Positions 8,352 to 17,539 of a DNA stretch of 38,730 nucleotides are shown piece by piece. The translations under genes were made by a program, and so were the position numbers. Source of the DNA: Mycobacterium sp. NAZ190054 (lineage in GTDB: Bacteria; Actinomycetota; Actinomycetes; Mycobacteriales; Mycobacteriaceae); assembly GCF_001545925.1 (NCBI RefSeq), contig NZ_LMVQ01000135.1, positions 1 through 38,730 on the forward strand, written 5' to 3'. The notes below the pieces were generated by a model, which had not been told where the DNA came from, did no database searches, and was given only the letters and a program-made list of their open reading frames with translations. Each line of letters starts with the position of its first letter. Within the stretch, counting starts at the first letter, position 1.

Positions 8352-9101
8352 ATGAGTTCAGCAGACCCCATTCACGACATGGTGGTGGCCGTCACCGGCG
8401 CCAGTAGCGGCATCGGGGAGGCCACGGCACGACTTCTCGCGTCCCGCGGCGCCCGGCTCGTCCTCGGCGCCCGGCGTGTCGACCGCCTGGAGGTGATCGC
8501 CGGTGACCTGCGCACCGCCGGCGCTCAGGTGGCGACGGCGCCGACCGACGTCACCCGCGCCGAGGATGTGGTGCGACTGGTCGACACCGCGATCGACCGG
8601 TTCGGCCGGCTCGACGTACTGGTCGGCAACGCCGGAATCAGTGCCATCGGCCCTCTCGAGGACGGTGACCTCGACGGGTGGACGGCGATGGTCGACGTGA
8701 ACCTTCGCGGTGTGTTGCACGGGATCGCGGCGGCCACACCGGTTTTCCGTCGCCAGGGCCGAGGTCATTTCGTGACCACGGTGTCGACGGCGGGCATCAG
8801 GATCACGCCTCAGATGGGTGTGTACGGTGCGACGAAGAACGCCGTGCGGACCGTGATGGAGGCGCTGCGGCAGGAGTCGACCGACGGCGTCATCCGCACC
8901 ACGTCGATCTCACCGGGCTTCGTGAACACCGAACTCGACGGCTCCATCACCGATCCCGTTCTGCGCGAACGGATCCGGGCGGACATGGACGCCTTCGGGC
9001 TGGATCCGTCTGCGGTGGCCCGGGCGATCGCGTTCGCGATCGAGCAGCCGCATGACGTCGAGATCGGCGACCTGACCATCCGGCCGACGGTGCAGGGCTG
9101 A
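8352..9101 (+). CDS. Short-chain dehydrogenase/reductase (classical SDR)
   Basis: A 249-residue classical SDR. TGASSGIG at residues 15-22 binds NAD(P), NAG at 93-95 is in place, and the catalytic Ser145, Tyr158 and Lys162 have the correct spacing (YGATK). An Arg after strand 2 (GARRVDRL) suggests NADP preference. It follows the aldehyde dehydrogenase gene after 47 nt and precedes a strong terminator, so it closes this operon. It could reduce or oxidise a related alcohol or ketone; the substrate is unknown. Confidence 0.9.
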   Translation: MSSADPIHDMVVAVTGASSGIGEATARLLASRGARLVLGARRVDRLEVIAGDLRTAGAQVATAPTDVTRAEDVVRLVDTAIDRFGRLDVLVGNAGISAIGPLEDGDLDGWTAMVDVNLRGVLHGIAAATPVFRRQGRGHFVTTVSTAGIRITPQMGVYGATKNAVRTVMEALRQESTDGVIRTTSISPGFVNTELDGSITDPVLRERIRADMDAFGLDPSAVARAIAFAIEQPHDVEIGDLTIRPTVQG

Positions 9102-9111
9102 CCGGGCACGG

Positions 9112-9150
9112 CAGAGAGCCTGCCGCTCGGGGGAAACGGCAGGCTCTCTG
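9112..9150. terminator. Bidirectional stem-loop terminator between SDR gene and fbpC
   Basis: A perfect 14-bp stem (9112-9125 pairing with 9137-9150, arms of the form CAGAGAGCCTGCCG / CGGCAGGCTCTCTG) encloses an 11-nt loop. It sits between two convergent genes that end at 9101 and 9166. There is no U-tract on either side, which is usual for mycobacterial terminators. The symmetry lets it serve both transcripts. Confidence 0.85.
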
Positions 9151-9165
9151 GGTGTGGGTGGGTCG

Positions 9166-10302
<1,137 letters not shown>

Positions 10303-10333
10303 CTAACGATTGCGACTCGGCCCGGACTCACCG

Positions 10334-10353
10334 CCGGGGGTTGAGACCCCCGG
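10334..10353. promoter_or_regulatory. GC-rich perfect stem-loop upstream of the DUF1810 gene
   Basis: CCGGGGGT-tgag-ACCCCCGG forms an 8-bp perfect stem with a 4-nt loop in the divergent region between fbpC and the DUF1810 gene, ending 25 nt before the latter's ATG. It may be an operator or a leader hairpin. The rest of 10171-10378 must hold the fbpC promoter, but I cannot assign convincing -35/-10 boxes. Confidence 0.4.
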
Positions 10354-10378
10354 GGTCGGCGTGTCAGGCTCGGAGGGG

Positions 10379-10813
10379 ATGACCGACTCCGACGATCCGT
10401 TCGATCTGGAACGCTTCGTGACCGCGCAGGACCGGGTGTACGCCACGGTGCTGACCGAACTGCGCGCCGGCGCCAAACGCTCGCACTGGATCTGGTTCGT
10501 CTTCCCTCAACTGCGCGGGCTGGGCCGCAGCCCGACGGCGCAGCGGTACGGCATCGCGTCGCTGGACGAAGCGAAGGCCTACCTGGCGCACCCGGTACTC
10601 GGACCGCGCCTGCGGGAGTGCGCAGCACTGCTGGTCCAGCACCAAGGGCGTTCGGCCACAAGCATTTTGGGATCTCCCGACGACCTGAAAGTGCGGTCGT
10701 CGATGACGCTGTTCGCACGCGCGGGTGACGACGCGGTGTTTCCCGCCGTGCTGGACGCGTTCTACGGAGGCCGGGAGGACCCCGCGACGCTGGAGTTGCT
10801 CGGCGGTCGCTAG
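10379..10813 (+). CDS. DUF1810 family protein
   Basis: A 144-residue soluble protein of the DUF1810 family. The family signature is visible: DPFDLERFVTAQDRVY at the start, then SHWIWFVFPQLRGLGRSP and the S-x-x-A-K-A-Y-L-HP-LGPRL region, ending with DDLKVRSSMTLFARAGDD. No catalytic motif is assigned to the family as far as I can say, and I do not infer a reaction. ATG at 10379 has GGAGG at 10372-10376, unusually close (2 nt); a GTG at 10361 is the in-frame alternative. Its 3' end overlaps the convergent GH13 gene by 4 bases. Confidence 0.85.
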   Translation: MTDSDDPFDLERFVTAQDRVYATVLTELRAGAKRSHWIWFVFPQLRGLGRSPTAQRYGIASLDEAKAYLAHPVLGPRLRECAALLVQHQGRSATSILGSPDDLKVRSSMTLFARAGDDAVFPAVLDAFYGGREDPATLELLGGR

Positions 10814-12114
10814 CGCGGTGCCAGGATCAGCCAGCCGTGGCCCGGTACCGCGGTGTCGGTGACGGTCTCGGCCGGGGGCGCGCCGGAACCGGCGACGACC
10901 TCCGCACGGGCGATCCCGAACTCCGCGAGCGACACCGGCAGCGGCTCGTCGTCGACGTTGAGCGCGACCACGAGTCCTTCGTCTCCGCGGCGGGTCGCGT
11001 AGACGTACCCCGTGTTGGTGACACGCAGCGGGGCGGTTCTGGCGGTGTGCAGCCAGGGATGCCGGCGCCGCAGTCCGATCAGGTGCCGGTGCGACCGGAA
11101 CATCTGGTGCCCGTGTTCACCGACTCCCTGGAACGGCGAGGCGAATTCGGGACGGACGGCGTCATCGCCGCCGAACCGCTCCTCTTTGACACCCCGGTAG
11201 GCGACCTCGTCGCCGGCATAGACGCTCGGGGTGCCGCCGGTGGTCAACAGCAGCACCAGCGCATGTTCGACATGGCGGGGGTCGGTCAGCCGGCTGGCGA
11301 TCCGGGTCACGTCGTGGTTGCCGATGAACGTCATCGGCACGAACGTGTCGAGGAACTCGTTGTGCCGGGTCAGCGCCCAGTCCACTTCGTGGAAGTTGCC
11401 GTCGTTGAGACTGCTCCAGATCGCCTTCCACAGTTCGTACTGGGTGACCGAGTCGAAGCCCGCGTCGCGTACCCGGGCCGGATAGTCACCGTGGATGACC
11501 TCGCCGACGAACCAGGCCTGCGGATGCCGTTCCCGCACCCGCGGCAGCACGGCAGACCAGAACGAGTCGGGCACGGCGTAGGCGGCGTCGAGCCGCCATC
11601 CGTGCGCGCCACGGTCCAGCCAGTGCGACATCACCTCGACGGTGTAATCGACGACCTCGGCGTTGCCGTGGTTCAGTGCGATCAGCCCGTCGTGGCCCTC
11701 GAACGTGACGAACGTGTCGCCGCGTGTCCGGAACCACGACCGGTCGCCACCGCCCTGCGCCTCGCGATAACGCGGGAAATCGGGGCCTACGTGGTTGAAC
11801 ACGCCGTCGAGCAGGATCCGCAGCCCCCGCTGTCCGGCTTCGACGACCAGGTGGTCGAAGTCGCCGTCGTCGCCGAGCCTCGGGTCGATGTGGAAGTGGT
11901 CGGTGGTGTCGTAACCGTGGCTGCGCGACGCGAACACCGGTCCGAGGGCCAGGCCGGAGGCGCCGAGTTCGATCGCGTAGTCGAGCCAGTCCACGACCCG
12001 GCGCAGCCTGTGCTCGCCGGGTCCGGGCGCGGTGCCGGCGGGGTGCGCACCGACGAAACCGAGCGGGTAGATCTGCCACCAGATGACGTGTTCGATCCAG
12101 TCCGGGTCCCTCAC
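10810..12114 (-). CDS. GH13 alpha-amylase-family glycosidase
   Basis: A 434-residue (beta/alpha)8 glycoside hydrolase of the alpha-amylase family acting on alpha-glucans or malto-oligosaccharides. The conserved regions appear in order: LLDGVFNHVG (region I), GWRLDAAYAV with the nucleophile Asp (II), WFVGEVIHGD with the acid/base Glu (III), and FIGNHDVTR with the transition-state Asp (IV). No signal peptide, so it is probably cytoplasmic. I start at GTG 12114, which overlaps the deaminase stop as GTGA; an open frame continues further upstream only as antisense-like Arg/Gly-rich translation inside the deaminase gene. Last gene of the overlapping (-) operon. The exact specificity (alpha-glucosidase, maltogenic amylase, neopullulanase) is not decided. 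Confidence 0.85.
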   Translation of the reverse strand: MRDPDWIEHVIWWQIYPLGFVGAHPAGTAPGPGEHRLRRVVDWLDYAIELGASGLALGPVFASRSHGYDTTDHFHIDPRLGDDGDFDHLVVEAGQRGLRILLDGVFNHVGPDFPRYREAQGGGDRSWFRTRGDTFVTFEGHDGLIALNHGNAEVVDYTVEVMSHWLDRGAHGWRLDAAYAVPDSFWSAVLPRVRERHPQAWFVGEVIHGDYPARVRDAGFDSVTQYELWKAIWSSLNDGNFHEVDWALTRHNEFLDTFVPMTFIGNHDVTRIASRLTDPRHVEHALVLLLTTGGTPSVYAGDEVAYRGVKEERFGGDDAVRPEFASPFQGVGEHGHQMFRSHRHLIGLRRRHPWLHTARTAPLRVTNTGYVYATRRGDEGLVVALNVDDEPLPVSLAEFGIARAEVVAGSGAPPAETVTDTAVPGHGWLILAPR

Positions 12115-12590
12115 CGTCGGAAAGCTCTCGCGTACAAGGTCTTCATCTCCTCGGTCAGCTCCTCTGCCGGTCCGTCCACGTCCACACCCGGCGCCACGGT
12201 CGTGACGGGCAGCGCCGCGACCGGCGGCGCGGGTGCGGCCCATTCGCGCAACCACCGGGTCAGCTGGGCTGACGACGCGGCGTAGACGACGCGTCCCAGG
12301 CCTACCCAGGCGTGCGCCGCGGCACACATCGGGCAGTGCTCGCCGGAGGTGTACACGGTGCAGCGGGCCCGCTCGTCCGGGGTGAGGTGTACCACCGACC
12401 AGCGGGCGATCGCGAACTCCGGATGGCGGGTGGCGTCGCCGTCCTTGACGCGGTTGTGGTCTTCGAACCGGACCGTGCCCTGATGGTCGACGAGCAGCGA
12501 CCCGAACGGCTCGTCCCCGCCGTCCAGCGCCTCCCGGGCCAGGTCCACGCATCGGCGCAGAAAGATCAGGTCGTCGTCGGTGACAGCCAC
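12111..12590 (-). CDS. Nucleoside/guanine deaminase-like zinc hydrolase
   Basis: A 159-residue member of the CMP/dCMP/tRNA-adenosine deaminase fold, which uses zinc to deaminate bases or nucleosides. The proton-shuttle motif reads HPE (RHPEFAIAR) where most relatives have HAE, and the second zinc site is CPMCAAAH with two cysteines. The HPE form is seen in some guanine-deaminase-like family members. GTG at 12590 is the start; the stop overlaps the GH13 start. It follows the TPR gene by 39 nt on the same strand. Substrate (guanine, cytosine or another amine) unknown. Confidence 0.8.
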   Translation of the reverse strand: MAVTDDDLIFLRRCVDLAREALDGGDEPFGSLLVDHQGTVRFEDHNRVKDGDATRHPEFAIARWSVVHLTPDERARCTVYTSGEHCPMCAAAHAWVGLGRVVYAASSAQLTRWLREWAAPAPPVAALPVTTVAPGVDVDGPAEELTEEMKTLYARAFRR

Positions 12591-12629
12591 AGCCGGAGTC
12601 TACGGCCGGTGCAGGTACCGGGCCGGAGC

Positions 12630-14309
12630 TCAGTCGCAGCAGTGCGGCTGCAGCCGGCAGGCGCAGGACGCCTCGATCGGCACGTCGGCGCGTGCGCAGG
12701 CCAGCTCGAGCTGTTTGCCGATGATCACCGCTTCGGCGTCACGACCCAGGCGGGTCAGGCATTCGTGGTAGCCGTGCAGGCTCCACACGTTGCCCGGATG
12801 CTGACACGGGCGGCTCAGGGTCGGGTCGAGTCCGAGGTCGGCGGCATACACCTGCGCGGCTTCCTCGATGCGGCCCTGCTCGAGCAGCAGTGCGCCGAGC
12901 GCGTGCCGGGTGGGCTGCATCCACCCCCACGGTTCGTCGTAGGGCAGGTTGTCGTCGAGGTCGACCGCGCGCCGCAGATGGGCGAACGCGTCGTCGAATC
13001 GTCCAGCACGGTAGTCGATTTCACCGTCGAGCATCGCCGCGGCGACTGCCAGGATGTCCCGGCTGGTGTTGTTGAACAGGTAACGGCTCTCCGGGATGCG
13101 GGCGTGGGCGGCGGTGAACAGTTCCCGCTCCGCGGCGGCCTGATCGAGGTGGCCGCCGGCCGCGTGTGCGACCCCGCGCCCGTAGTGGACCGTGGCGGTC
13201 GTGGTGCAGTACAGCTGCGGGTCGTCCGGCAGCGGCGTCGCGATCAGGTCGGCCCAGCGTCCGAACCGCACCAGCACGTGCACGCGCAACGGCACGAACG
13301 CCTCCAGCCAGTCCGCCATCGGCGGGGATTCGATGGCCAGCAAATCCGGGGTCAACTGGCCGGCCAGTTCGTCGGCGGCTTGCAACGCCGTGGCCGAATT
13401 CCCCTCGAACATCGCCGAATACACCACGAAATGCAGGTTGTGCGCCCGGTACAGCGAATAGAAGTTCAACGGTCCCTGGTGATCGACGAAGCGCCGATCC
13501 ACCTGCACCGCAGCCCGATTCGCCACCACCGAGTCGCGGTAGTTGCCGCACAGCACATCGATGTGGCTGGGCATGTGCTGCAGATGCCCGGCGTCCGGCA
13601 CCAGGCCGCGCAACAGATCCGCCGCCGGCAGTGCGTCCTGAGGCGTCGTCGACATCTCCATCGCGTGGATGTAGAGGTGCAGGATTCCGGGGTGCGCCCG
13701 CCCTACCTGTGTGCCCAGCGCGCCGTCGAGGATGCGTTTGGCCTCCACCACCCGCGAACCCGGCGCCGGCTGGCCGGTTCGGCTGTCCCACAACGCCCAT
13801 GCGGTGACGTTGAGCAGCGCGTCGGCGGCCAGTGCGGCCACGTCGACGTCGTCCGGGTAGGCCTGCGCCAACGCCGACATCGCATCGGCGTACGCCGTGT
13901 GGCCGGCGTTGAGCGCCTCGGCGTCCGCGGGGTCCTCGGTCGGGAAGCGTGCGGTCAACGCGTCGATCAGGCCGCGTTCCAGCGCGCCGGCGCGACCGTG
14001 GGCGGCCAGTCCGAGTTCCATTCGCGCCCGGGCCAGCGAAGCCGCGAGGTCGACCGGATCGAAGGCCTCCCAACCCTTGTTGTAGTTCGGCCCGACGGCG
14101 TATGCGACACCCCAGCGTGCCAATGCGAAGTCAGGGTCGAGTTCGAGCGCGCGGTCGAAGCAGTGGATCGCTTCCTCGTGGTTGAACGCGTAGGACCAGA
14201 CCATGCCCCGGTCGAACCAGAGCTGCGCGGCCTCCGACGGGGTGTCAGTCGGCCGATGGAACGAGCCGAGATCGTAATAGGGTTCCGCGAGCCCCGGTGA
14301 GGCGGTCAT
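12630..14309 (-). CDS. Large TPR-repeat protein with Cys-rich tail
   Basis: A 559-residue helical repeat protein. Two TPR-like units are clear near the N terminus (MVWSYAFNHEEAIHCFDRALELDPDFALARWGVAYA, cited here by its two halves at about residues 36-70) and more follow near 430-520. The central HPGILHLYIHAMEMS and AGHLQHMPSHIDVLCGNY segments are His-rich and recur in a bacterial family usually annotated only as tetratricopeptide protein. The C terminus, SCACRLQPHCCD, holds four cysteines and a histidine, a possible metal site. No signal peptide. The ATG at 14309 overlaps the upstream membrane gene by 65 nt; a GTG at 14318 is the alternative. Function unknown. Confidence 0.75.
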   Translation of the reverse strand: MTASPGLAEPYYDLGSFHRPTDTPSEAAQLWFDRGMVWSYAFNHEEAIHCFDRALELDPDFALARWGVAYAVGPNYNKGWEAFDPVDLAASLARARMELGLAAHGRAGALERGLIDALTARFPTEDPADAEALNAGHTAYADAMSALAQAYPDDVDVAALAADALLNVTAWALWDSRTGQPAPGSRVVEAKRILDGALGTQVGRAHPGILHLYIHAMEMSTTPQDALPAADLLRGLVPDAGHLQHMPSHIDVLCGNYRDSVVANRAAVQVDRRFVDHQGPLNFYSLYRAHNLHFVVYSAMFEGNSATALQAADELAGQLTPDLLAIESPPMADWLEAFVPLRVHVLVRFGRWADLIATPLPDDPQLYCTTTATVHYGRGVAHAAGGHLDQAAAERELFTAAHARIPESRYLFNNTSRDILAVAAAMLDGEIDYRAGRFDDAFAHLRRAVDLDDNLPYDEPWGWMQPTRHALGALLLEQGRIEEAAQVYAADLGLDPTLSRPCQHPGNVWSLHGYHECLTRLGRDAEAVIIGKQLELACARADVPIEASCACRLQPHCCD

Positions 14310-15306
14310 ACAGGGCACGATAATTCAGCCGGCAGGCAGTGGCGAGAGTAGCGAAAACACCACCTACAGCGGCCCAGATCCCCAGTGTCACCAGCGGCGT
14401 CACGGCCCCGTGGCCGCCGAAGTAGCAGATGCTGCGCAGCAGCGAGACCCCGGAGCCCTGCGGCACCACCATGGTGAAGGTCGAGTAGAAGCCCGACAGC
14501 AACGGCCGGCCGACCGGGCCCGCGGCGGCCGCGTTGCCGACGACCACCAGGAACAGTCCCAACGCGACCGAGGCCGGCGCACCGAACGCCGCTGCGACAC
14601 CGGTGACGGCACCACCGACGGCCATCGCGTAGAGCCACAGCGCGCCGAACACCTGCCAGGTGTGACCGGTCAGCGCGCCGAGGACCGGACCCACATAGAC
14701 CGTGACGACGCCGGCGAGCACCGCGGAGAACGCGGCCAACGACAGCGTGCGCAGTGCCAGGGTGGCCGGGGTGCGGACACTGCCCATCAGCCGGCCCAGG
14801 AGCGCGGCACCCAGTGATGCGCCGATCGACAGGAAGATGACGGCGTAGAACTCGACCGTGCCCGACGGGTCGCCCGCCGTGGTCGGGGCGACGTCCTCGA
14901 CGACGGCGGTGAGGCCGGCCTGTCCGGCCGCGGCGCGTCCCACCGTCTCGGCGGCCGCGGCGACACTGCGACCGCCGCCGCCGGCCACGTAGATGGTCAT
15001 CTGATGGTCGGGGCTGACCGCCAGCGCGGTGTCGGCGGTGCGTTCGTACACCTGTGCTCGCGCCGCGGCGGCATCGCCGACCTCGTGGACCGACAGGGCG
15101 TTCTGGCCGCGTAACCCGTCGACGATCTGCTGGGGCGCCGATACCGCGACCGTCAGGTGGTGCAACGTCGGTTTCGCGAACGCGCCGGCGTAGCTGGCGA
15201 CCATCGCGAGCACGAGCACCGTCAACGCGGTCAGGGCCAGCACGGTGGTGCGCAGGGCCGAGCGGTCGGTGACGCCGGGTCGTGCGGGGGTGTGGTGTCT
15301 ACCCAT
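14245..15306 (-). CDS. ABC-2/YhgE-like multi-pass membrane protein
   Basis: A 353-residue integral membrane protein. One transmembrane helix near the N terminus (TVLALTALTVLVLAMVASYA) is followed by an extracytoplasmic domain of about 120 residues and then five or six hydrophobic helices. This layout is that of YhgE/Pip or DUF3533-type and ABC-2 permease proteins. There is no ATPase gene next to it. It overlaps the TetR gene by 8 nt and the TPR gene by 65 nt, so it is part of one coupled operon. The TetR context suggests drug or lipid efflux, which is inference. Confidence 0.7.
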   Translation of the reverse strand: MGRHHTPARPGVTDRSALRTTVLALTALTVLVLAMVASYAGAFAKPTLHHLTVAVSAPQQIVDGLRGQNALSVHEVGDAAAARAQVYERTADTALAVSPDHQMTIYVAGGGGRSVAAAAETVGRAAAGQAGLTAVVEDVAPTTAGDPSGTVEFYAVIFLSIGASLGAALLGRLMGSVRTPATLALRTLSLAAFSAVLAGVVTVYVGPVLGALTGHTWQVFGALWLYAMAVGGAVTGVAAAFGAPASVALGLFLVVVGNAAAAGPVGRPLLSGFYSTFTMVVPQGSGVSLLRSICYFGGHGAVTPLVTLGIWAAVGGVFATLATACRLNYRALYDRLTGARGTLLRSRLVPSAD

Positions 15307-15889
15307 GGGTGGGGCCTTTCGGGACTGAGGGGATGCCCAGCAGCGCGTCGACGGTGTCGAGTGCCGCGCCGACCCGGGCTTGCAGATCGGTGACGTGCGC
15401 GTCCTCCATCCAGGACCGCAGCACCTCCATGAATCCGCCGACCAGGAAACGCGTGACCGACTCGGTGGGCAGCGGGGCGACGGTGTCGAGGACGGTCATG
15501 CCCTGCGCGGCGATCTGCCCGCAGGGGACGTGGAGCGCGTCGCGGTACGCGGCGAGCACGTGCTGGTGCACGGTGCTGGAGACGATGTTGCGACACAAGG
15601 ACTGATGCGTGGCGGCGAACTGGAAGAGGTCGAGGATGCGGGTGCGGGCGTCACCGTGGTCGGCGCCCGCGACGGCGGCGAACGTGTGGGAGAACGCCAG
15701 CGCCACCGCGTCGTCGCGGTCACGGAAGTGGCGATAGAACACCTGTCGGCTGACCTCGGCCCGGGCGGCGAGATCGCCGACGGTGATCCGGTCGACAGGA
15801 TGCTCGTGCGCCAGTGCGAACGCGGCCTCGCGCAGGCGGGTGCGGACCCGCTCGGCGCGGGGATCGGCACTGCGGCCGCGTTCGGACAT
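15299..15889 (-). CDS. TetR-family regulator of the membrane-protein operon
   Basis: A 196-residue TetR protein with the helix-turn-helix ITVGDLAARAEVSRQVFYRHF at about residues 35-55 (given in part) and a helical ligand domain. It is first in the operon with the membrane, TPR, deaminase and GH13 genes. A 30-bp near-perfect palindrome lies 15 bp ahead of its ATG, so autoregulation is very likely. The transcript may be leaderless: TAGTCT ends 6 nt before the ATG at 15889, and no Shine-Dalgarno sequence is seen. Confidence 0.9.
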   Translation of the reverse strand: MSERGRSADPRAERVRTRLREAAFALAHEHPVDRITVGDLAARAEVSRQVFYRHFRDRDDAVALAFSHTFAAVAGADHGDARTRILDLFQFAATHQSLCRNIVSSTVHQHVLAAYRDALHVPCGQIAAQGMTVLDTVAPLPTESVTRFLVGGFMEVLRSWMEDAHVTDLQARVGAALDTVDALLGIPSVPKGPTHG

Positions 15890-15903
15890 GCCACGAGACT
15901 AGA

Positions 15904-15933
15904 AGACTTCGTTGACAGTTGTCTACGAAGTCT
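15904..15933. promoter_or_regulatory. 30-bp palindromic TetR operator
   Basis: The two 15-nt halves pair at 13 of 15 positions; the outer arms AGACTTCGT and ACGAAGTCT are perfect and the inner GACA/TGTC pair as well. It spans the likely -35 to -10 region of the TetR gene that starts at 15889 and lies just before the end of the permease gene (stop at 15942). It is a textbook autoregulatory operator; binding is inferred. Confidence 0.75.
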
Positions 15934-15941
15934 GAGGTAAT

Positions 15942-17528
15942 CTACGACACCTCGCCGGCGCGGTGTGGGTGCGGTCCCACGGCGGCACTCCCGGGAAGGA
16001 AGCGGAACGCCACGCACACGGCGCCGAAGAGCAGATAGCCGAGCGCCACCTGCGGACTGGCGGCCCAGGCCACCTCGGGAGCGTGGATCAGCCCGATGAA
16101 CGACAGCGCCGCGCCGACCGCCGCGGCCGCCGCGGCGGCGAGGAACCTCTTGTCCAGGATGTAGGTGACCATCGTGCCGAGGATCAGGCCGACGAGCACG
16201 GCGCCCTCGCCGAGGGTTTTCAGCCCCTCGTAGACCACCCCGGCACCGTCGAGCGCCTCCGCGGTCACCTCGGCCGCCGAGGTTCCGGCGGCGCTGAGCG
16301 CGTTGTCGACCATGCCGCGTCCCCACTCGGCCAGATTCGGCAGCAGCGCGGCCACGACGGCCACCGCATGCAGTCGCGGCACCGCCTGGAAGGCCTGAGC
16401 CCCGATCAGCAGGCCGATGTAGAGCAGGATCGGGACGATCGCGGGAACCGGCAGCAGCGCGGCCAGCACCCCGAAAAGCCCGGCGAAGCAGAAGATTCCG
16501 ATCACCGCGCCGCTGGCCAACGAGTAGCCGGCCCGGCCGCCGGCGTCCTTCCAGCCGGGATGGCCGATGTAGACGGCGGGCGGGAACGGTGAGCCGAACG
16601 CCGATCCGATCACCGCGCCCGCTCCGTCGGCGAGCAGCACGCTGCGCAGGTTGTAGTTGTCACCCGCGGCGGCCGCGCTCTCGACGTTGCTCATCGCCTC
16701 GGTGAAGTTGTAGACCCCGAGCGGGATCGCGGTCCCGAGCAGGGGCGCGAGGTCGGTGAGCCCGTGCCACAGCATGTCGATGCGCAGATCCGGGATGCCG
16801 ACGGCGATGTCGCTGAAGGCCTGTCCGACATCGGGTGCCGACATGTAGCCGCCGGCCCAGCCGATCGCCGTGCCGACCAGGAGCGCGACCAGCCCGATCG
16901 GGACATTGCCGGGGAGCTTCACGTCGGTGAAGAATCCGATCAGGATGATGGCCAGCACGGGCAGTCCGATCCAGGCCACCTCCCACATCTGGGCGGCGGG
17001 CCGCATCGAGATGAACGTGATCGAGATGCCCGCGAGCGTGCCCAGCATCGCCGCTCGAGGTGTCAGCTTGCGGATGAACGGTCCGAGGAACGCACCGATC
17101 ATCACGATCACGCCGATCAGGAAGGCCCATGCCAGGCCGGCCTGCCATGCCTGCACCGGGTCGTCGGTGGCCAGGTACACCGGCAGCATCACCACGAAGA
17201 CGACGATGAACATGTGCGGCACGCTGGGGCCGTAGGGCAGCGCGGTGACATCGGATCTGTTCTCCCGCTTGGCGAGCCGCCGGGCCAGGAAGGTGTAGTA
17301 CAGGTTGCCGAGGACGAGTGCGACGCCGAGCGCCGGCAGCACGGTGCCGAGCACGTCGCCGGCGGGAACGGCGACGACACCGATCATCAACGCCGTCAAC
17401 GTGAGGACGTTGACGAGGATGTTGAACCCGAGGCCGAAGAAGGCGTTGGTGTCGCCGCGGGTCCACCACGGCAGCACGGCGGCCCGGGCGGCGGGCGGTT
17501 CGATCGGATTGGTGACGTCAGTGCTCAT
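15942..17528 (-). CDS. NCS2-like xanthine/uracil permease-family transporter
   Basis: A 528-residue polytopic membrane protein with about 12-14 hydrophobic helices, resembling NCS2 nucleobase transporters. Helix-breaking segments such as LPYGPSVPHMF, MLGTLAGISITFISMRP and AMSNVESAAAAGDNYNLRSVL correspond to regions lining the substrate site in this fold. It is the last gene of the operon with GntR, amidase and isochorismatase-fold genes, so it probably imports their substrate (biuret, an ureide or a related N-rich compound). ATG 17528 has GAGGA 4-5 nt ahead and lies 11 nt after the preceding stop; longer in-frame readings upstream are inside the hydrolase gene. Confidence 0.8.
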   Translation of the reverse strand: MSTDVTNPIEPPAARAAVLPWWTRGDTNAFFGLGFNILVNVLTLTALMIGVVAVPAGDVLGTVLPALGVALVLGNLYYTFLARRLAKRENRSDVTALPYGPSVPHMFIVVFVVMLPVYLATDDPVQAWQAGLAWAFLIGVIVMIGAFLGPFIRKLTPRAAMLGTLAGISITFISMRPAAQMWEVAWIGLPVLAIILIGFFTDVKLPGNVPIGLVALLVGTAIGWAGGYMSAPDVGQAFSDIAVGIPDLRIDMLWHGLTDLAPLLGTAIPLGVYNFTEAMSNVESAAAAGDNYNLRSVLLADGAGAVIGSAFGSPFPPAVYIGHPGWKDAGGRAGYSLASGAVIGIFCFAGLFGVLAALLPVPAIVPILLYIGLLIGAQAFQAVPRLHAVAVVAALLPNLAEWGRGMVDNALSAAGTSAAEVTAEALDGAGVVYEGLKTLGEGAVLVGLILGTMVTYILDKRFLAAAAAAAVGAALSFIGLIHAPEVAWAASPQVALGYLLFGAVCVAFRFLPGSAAVGPHPHRAGEVS

Positions 17529-17539
17529 CGGATCCTCGC

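Noticed and set aside
12115..12552. N-terminal extension of the GH13 protein
   Set aside because: Lies inside the deaminase gene in another frame with shadow-like composition; GH13 homology begins just after GTG 12114.
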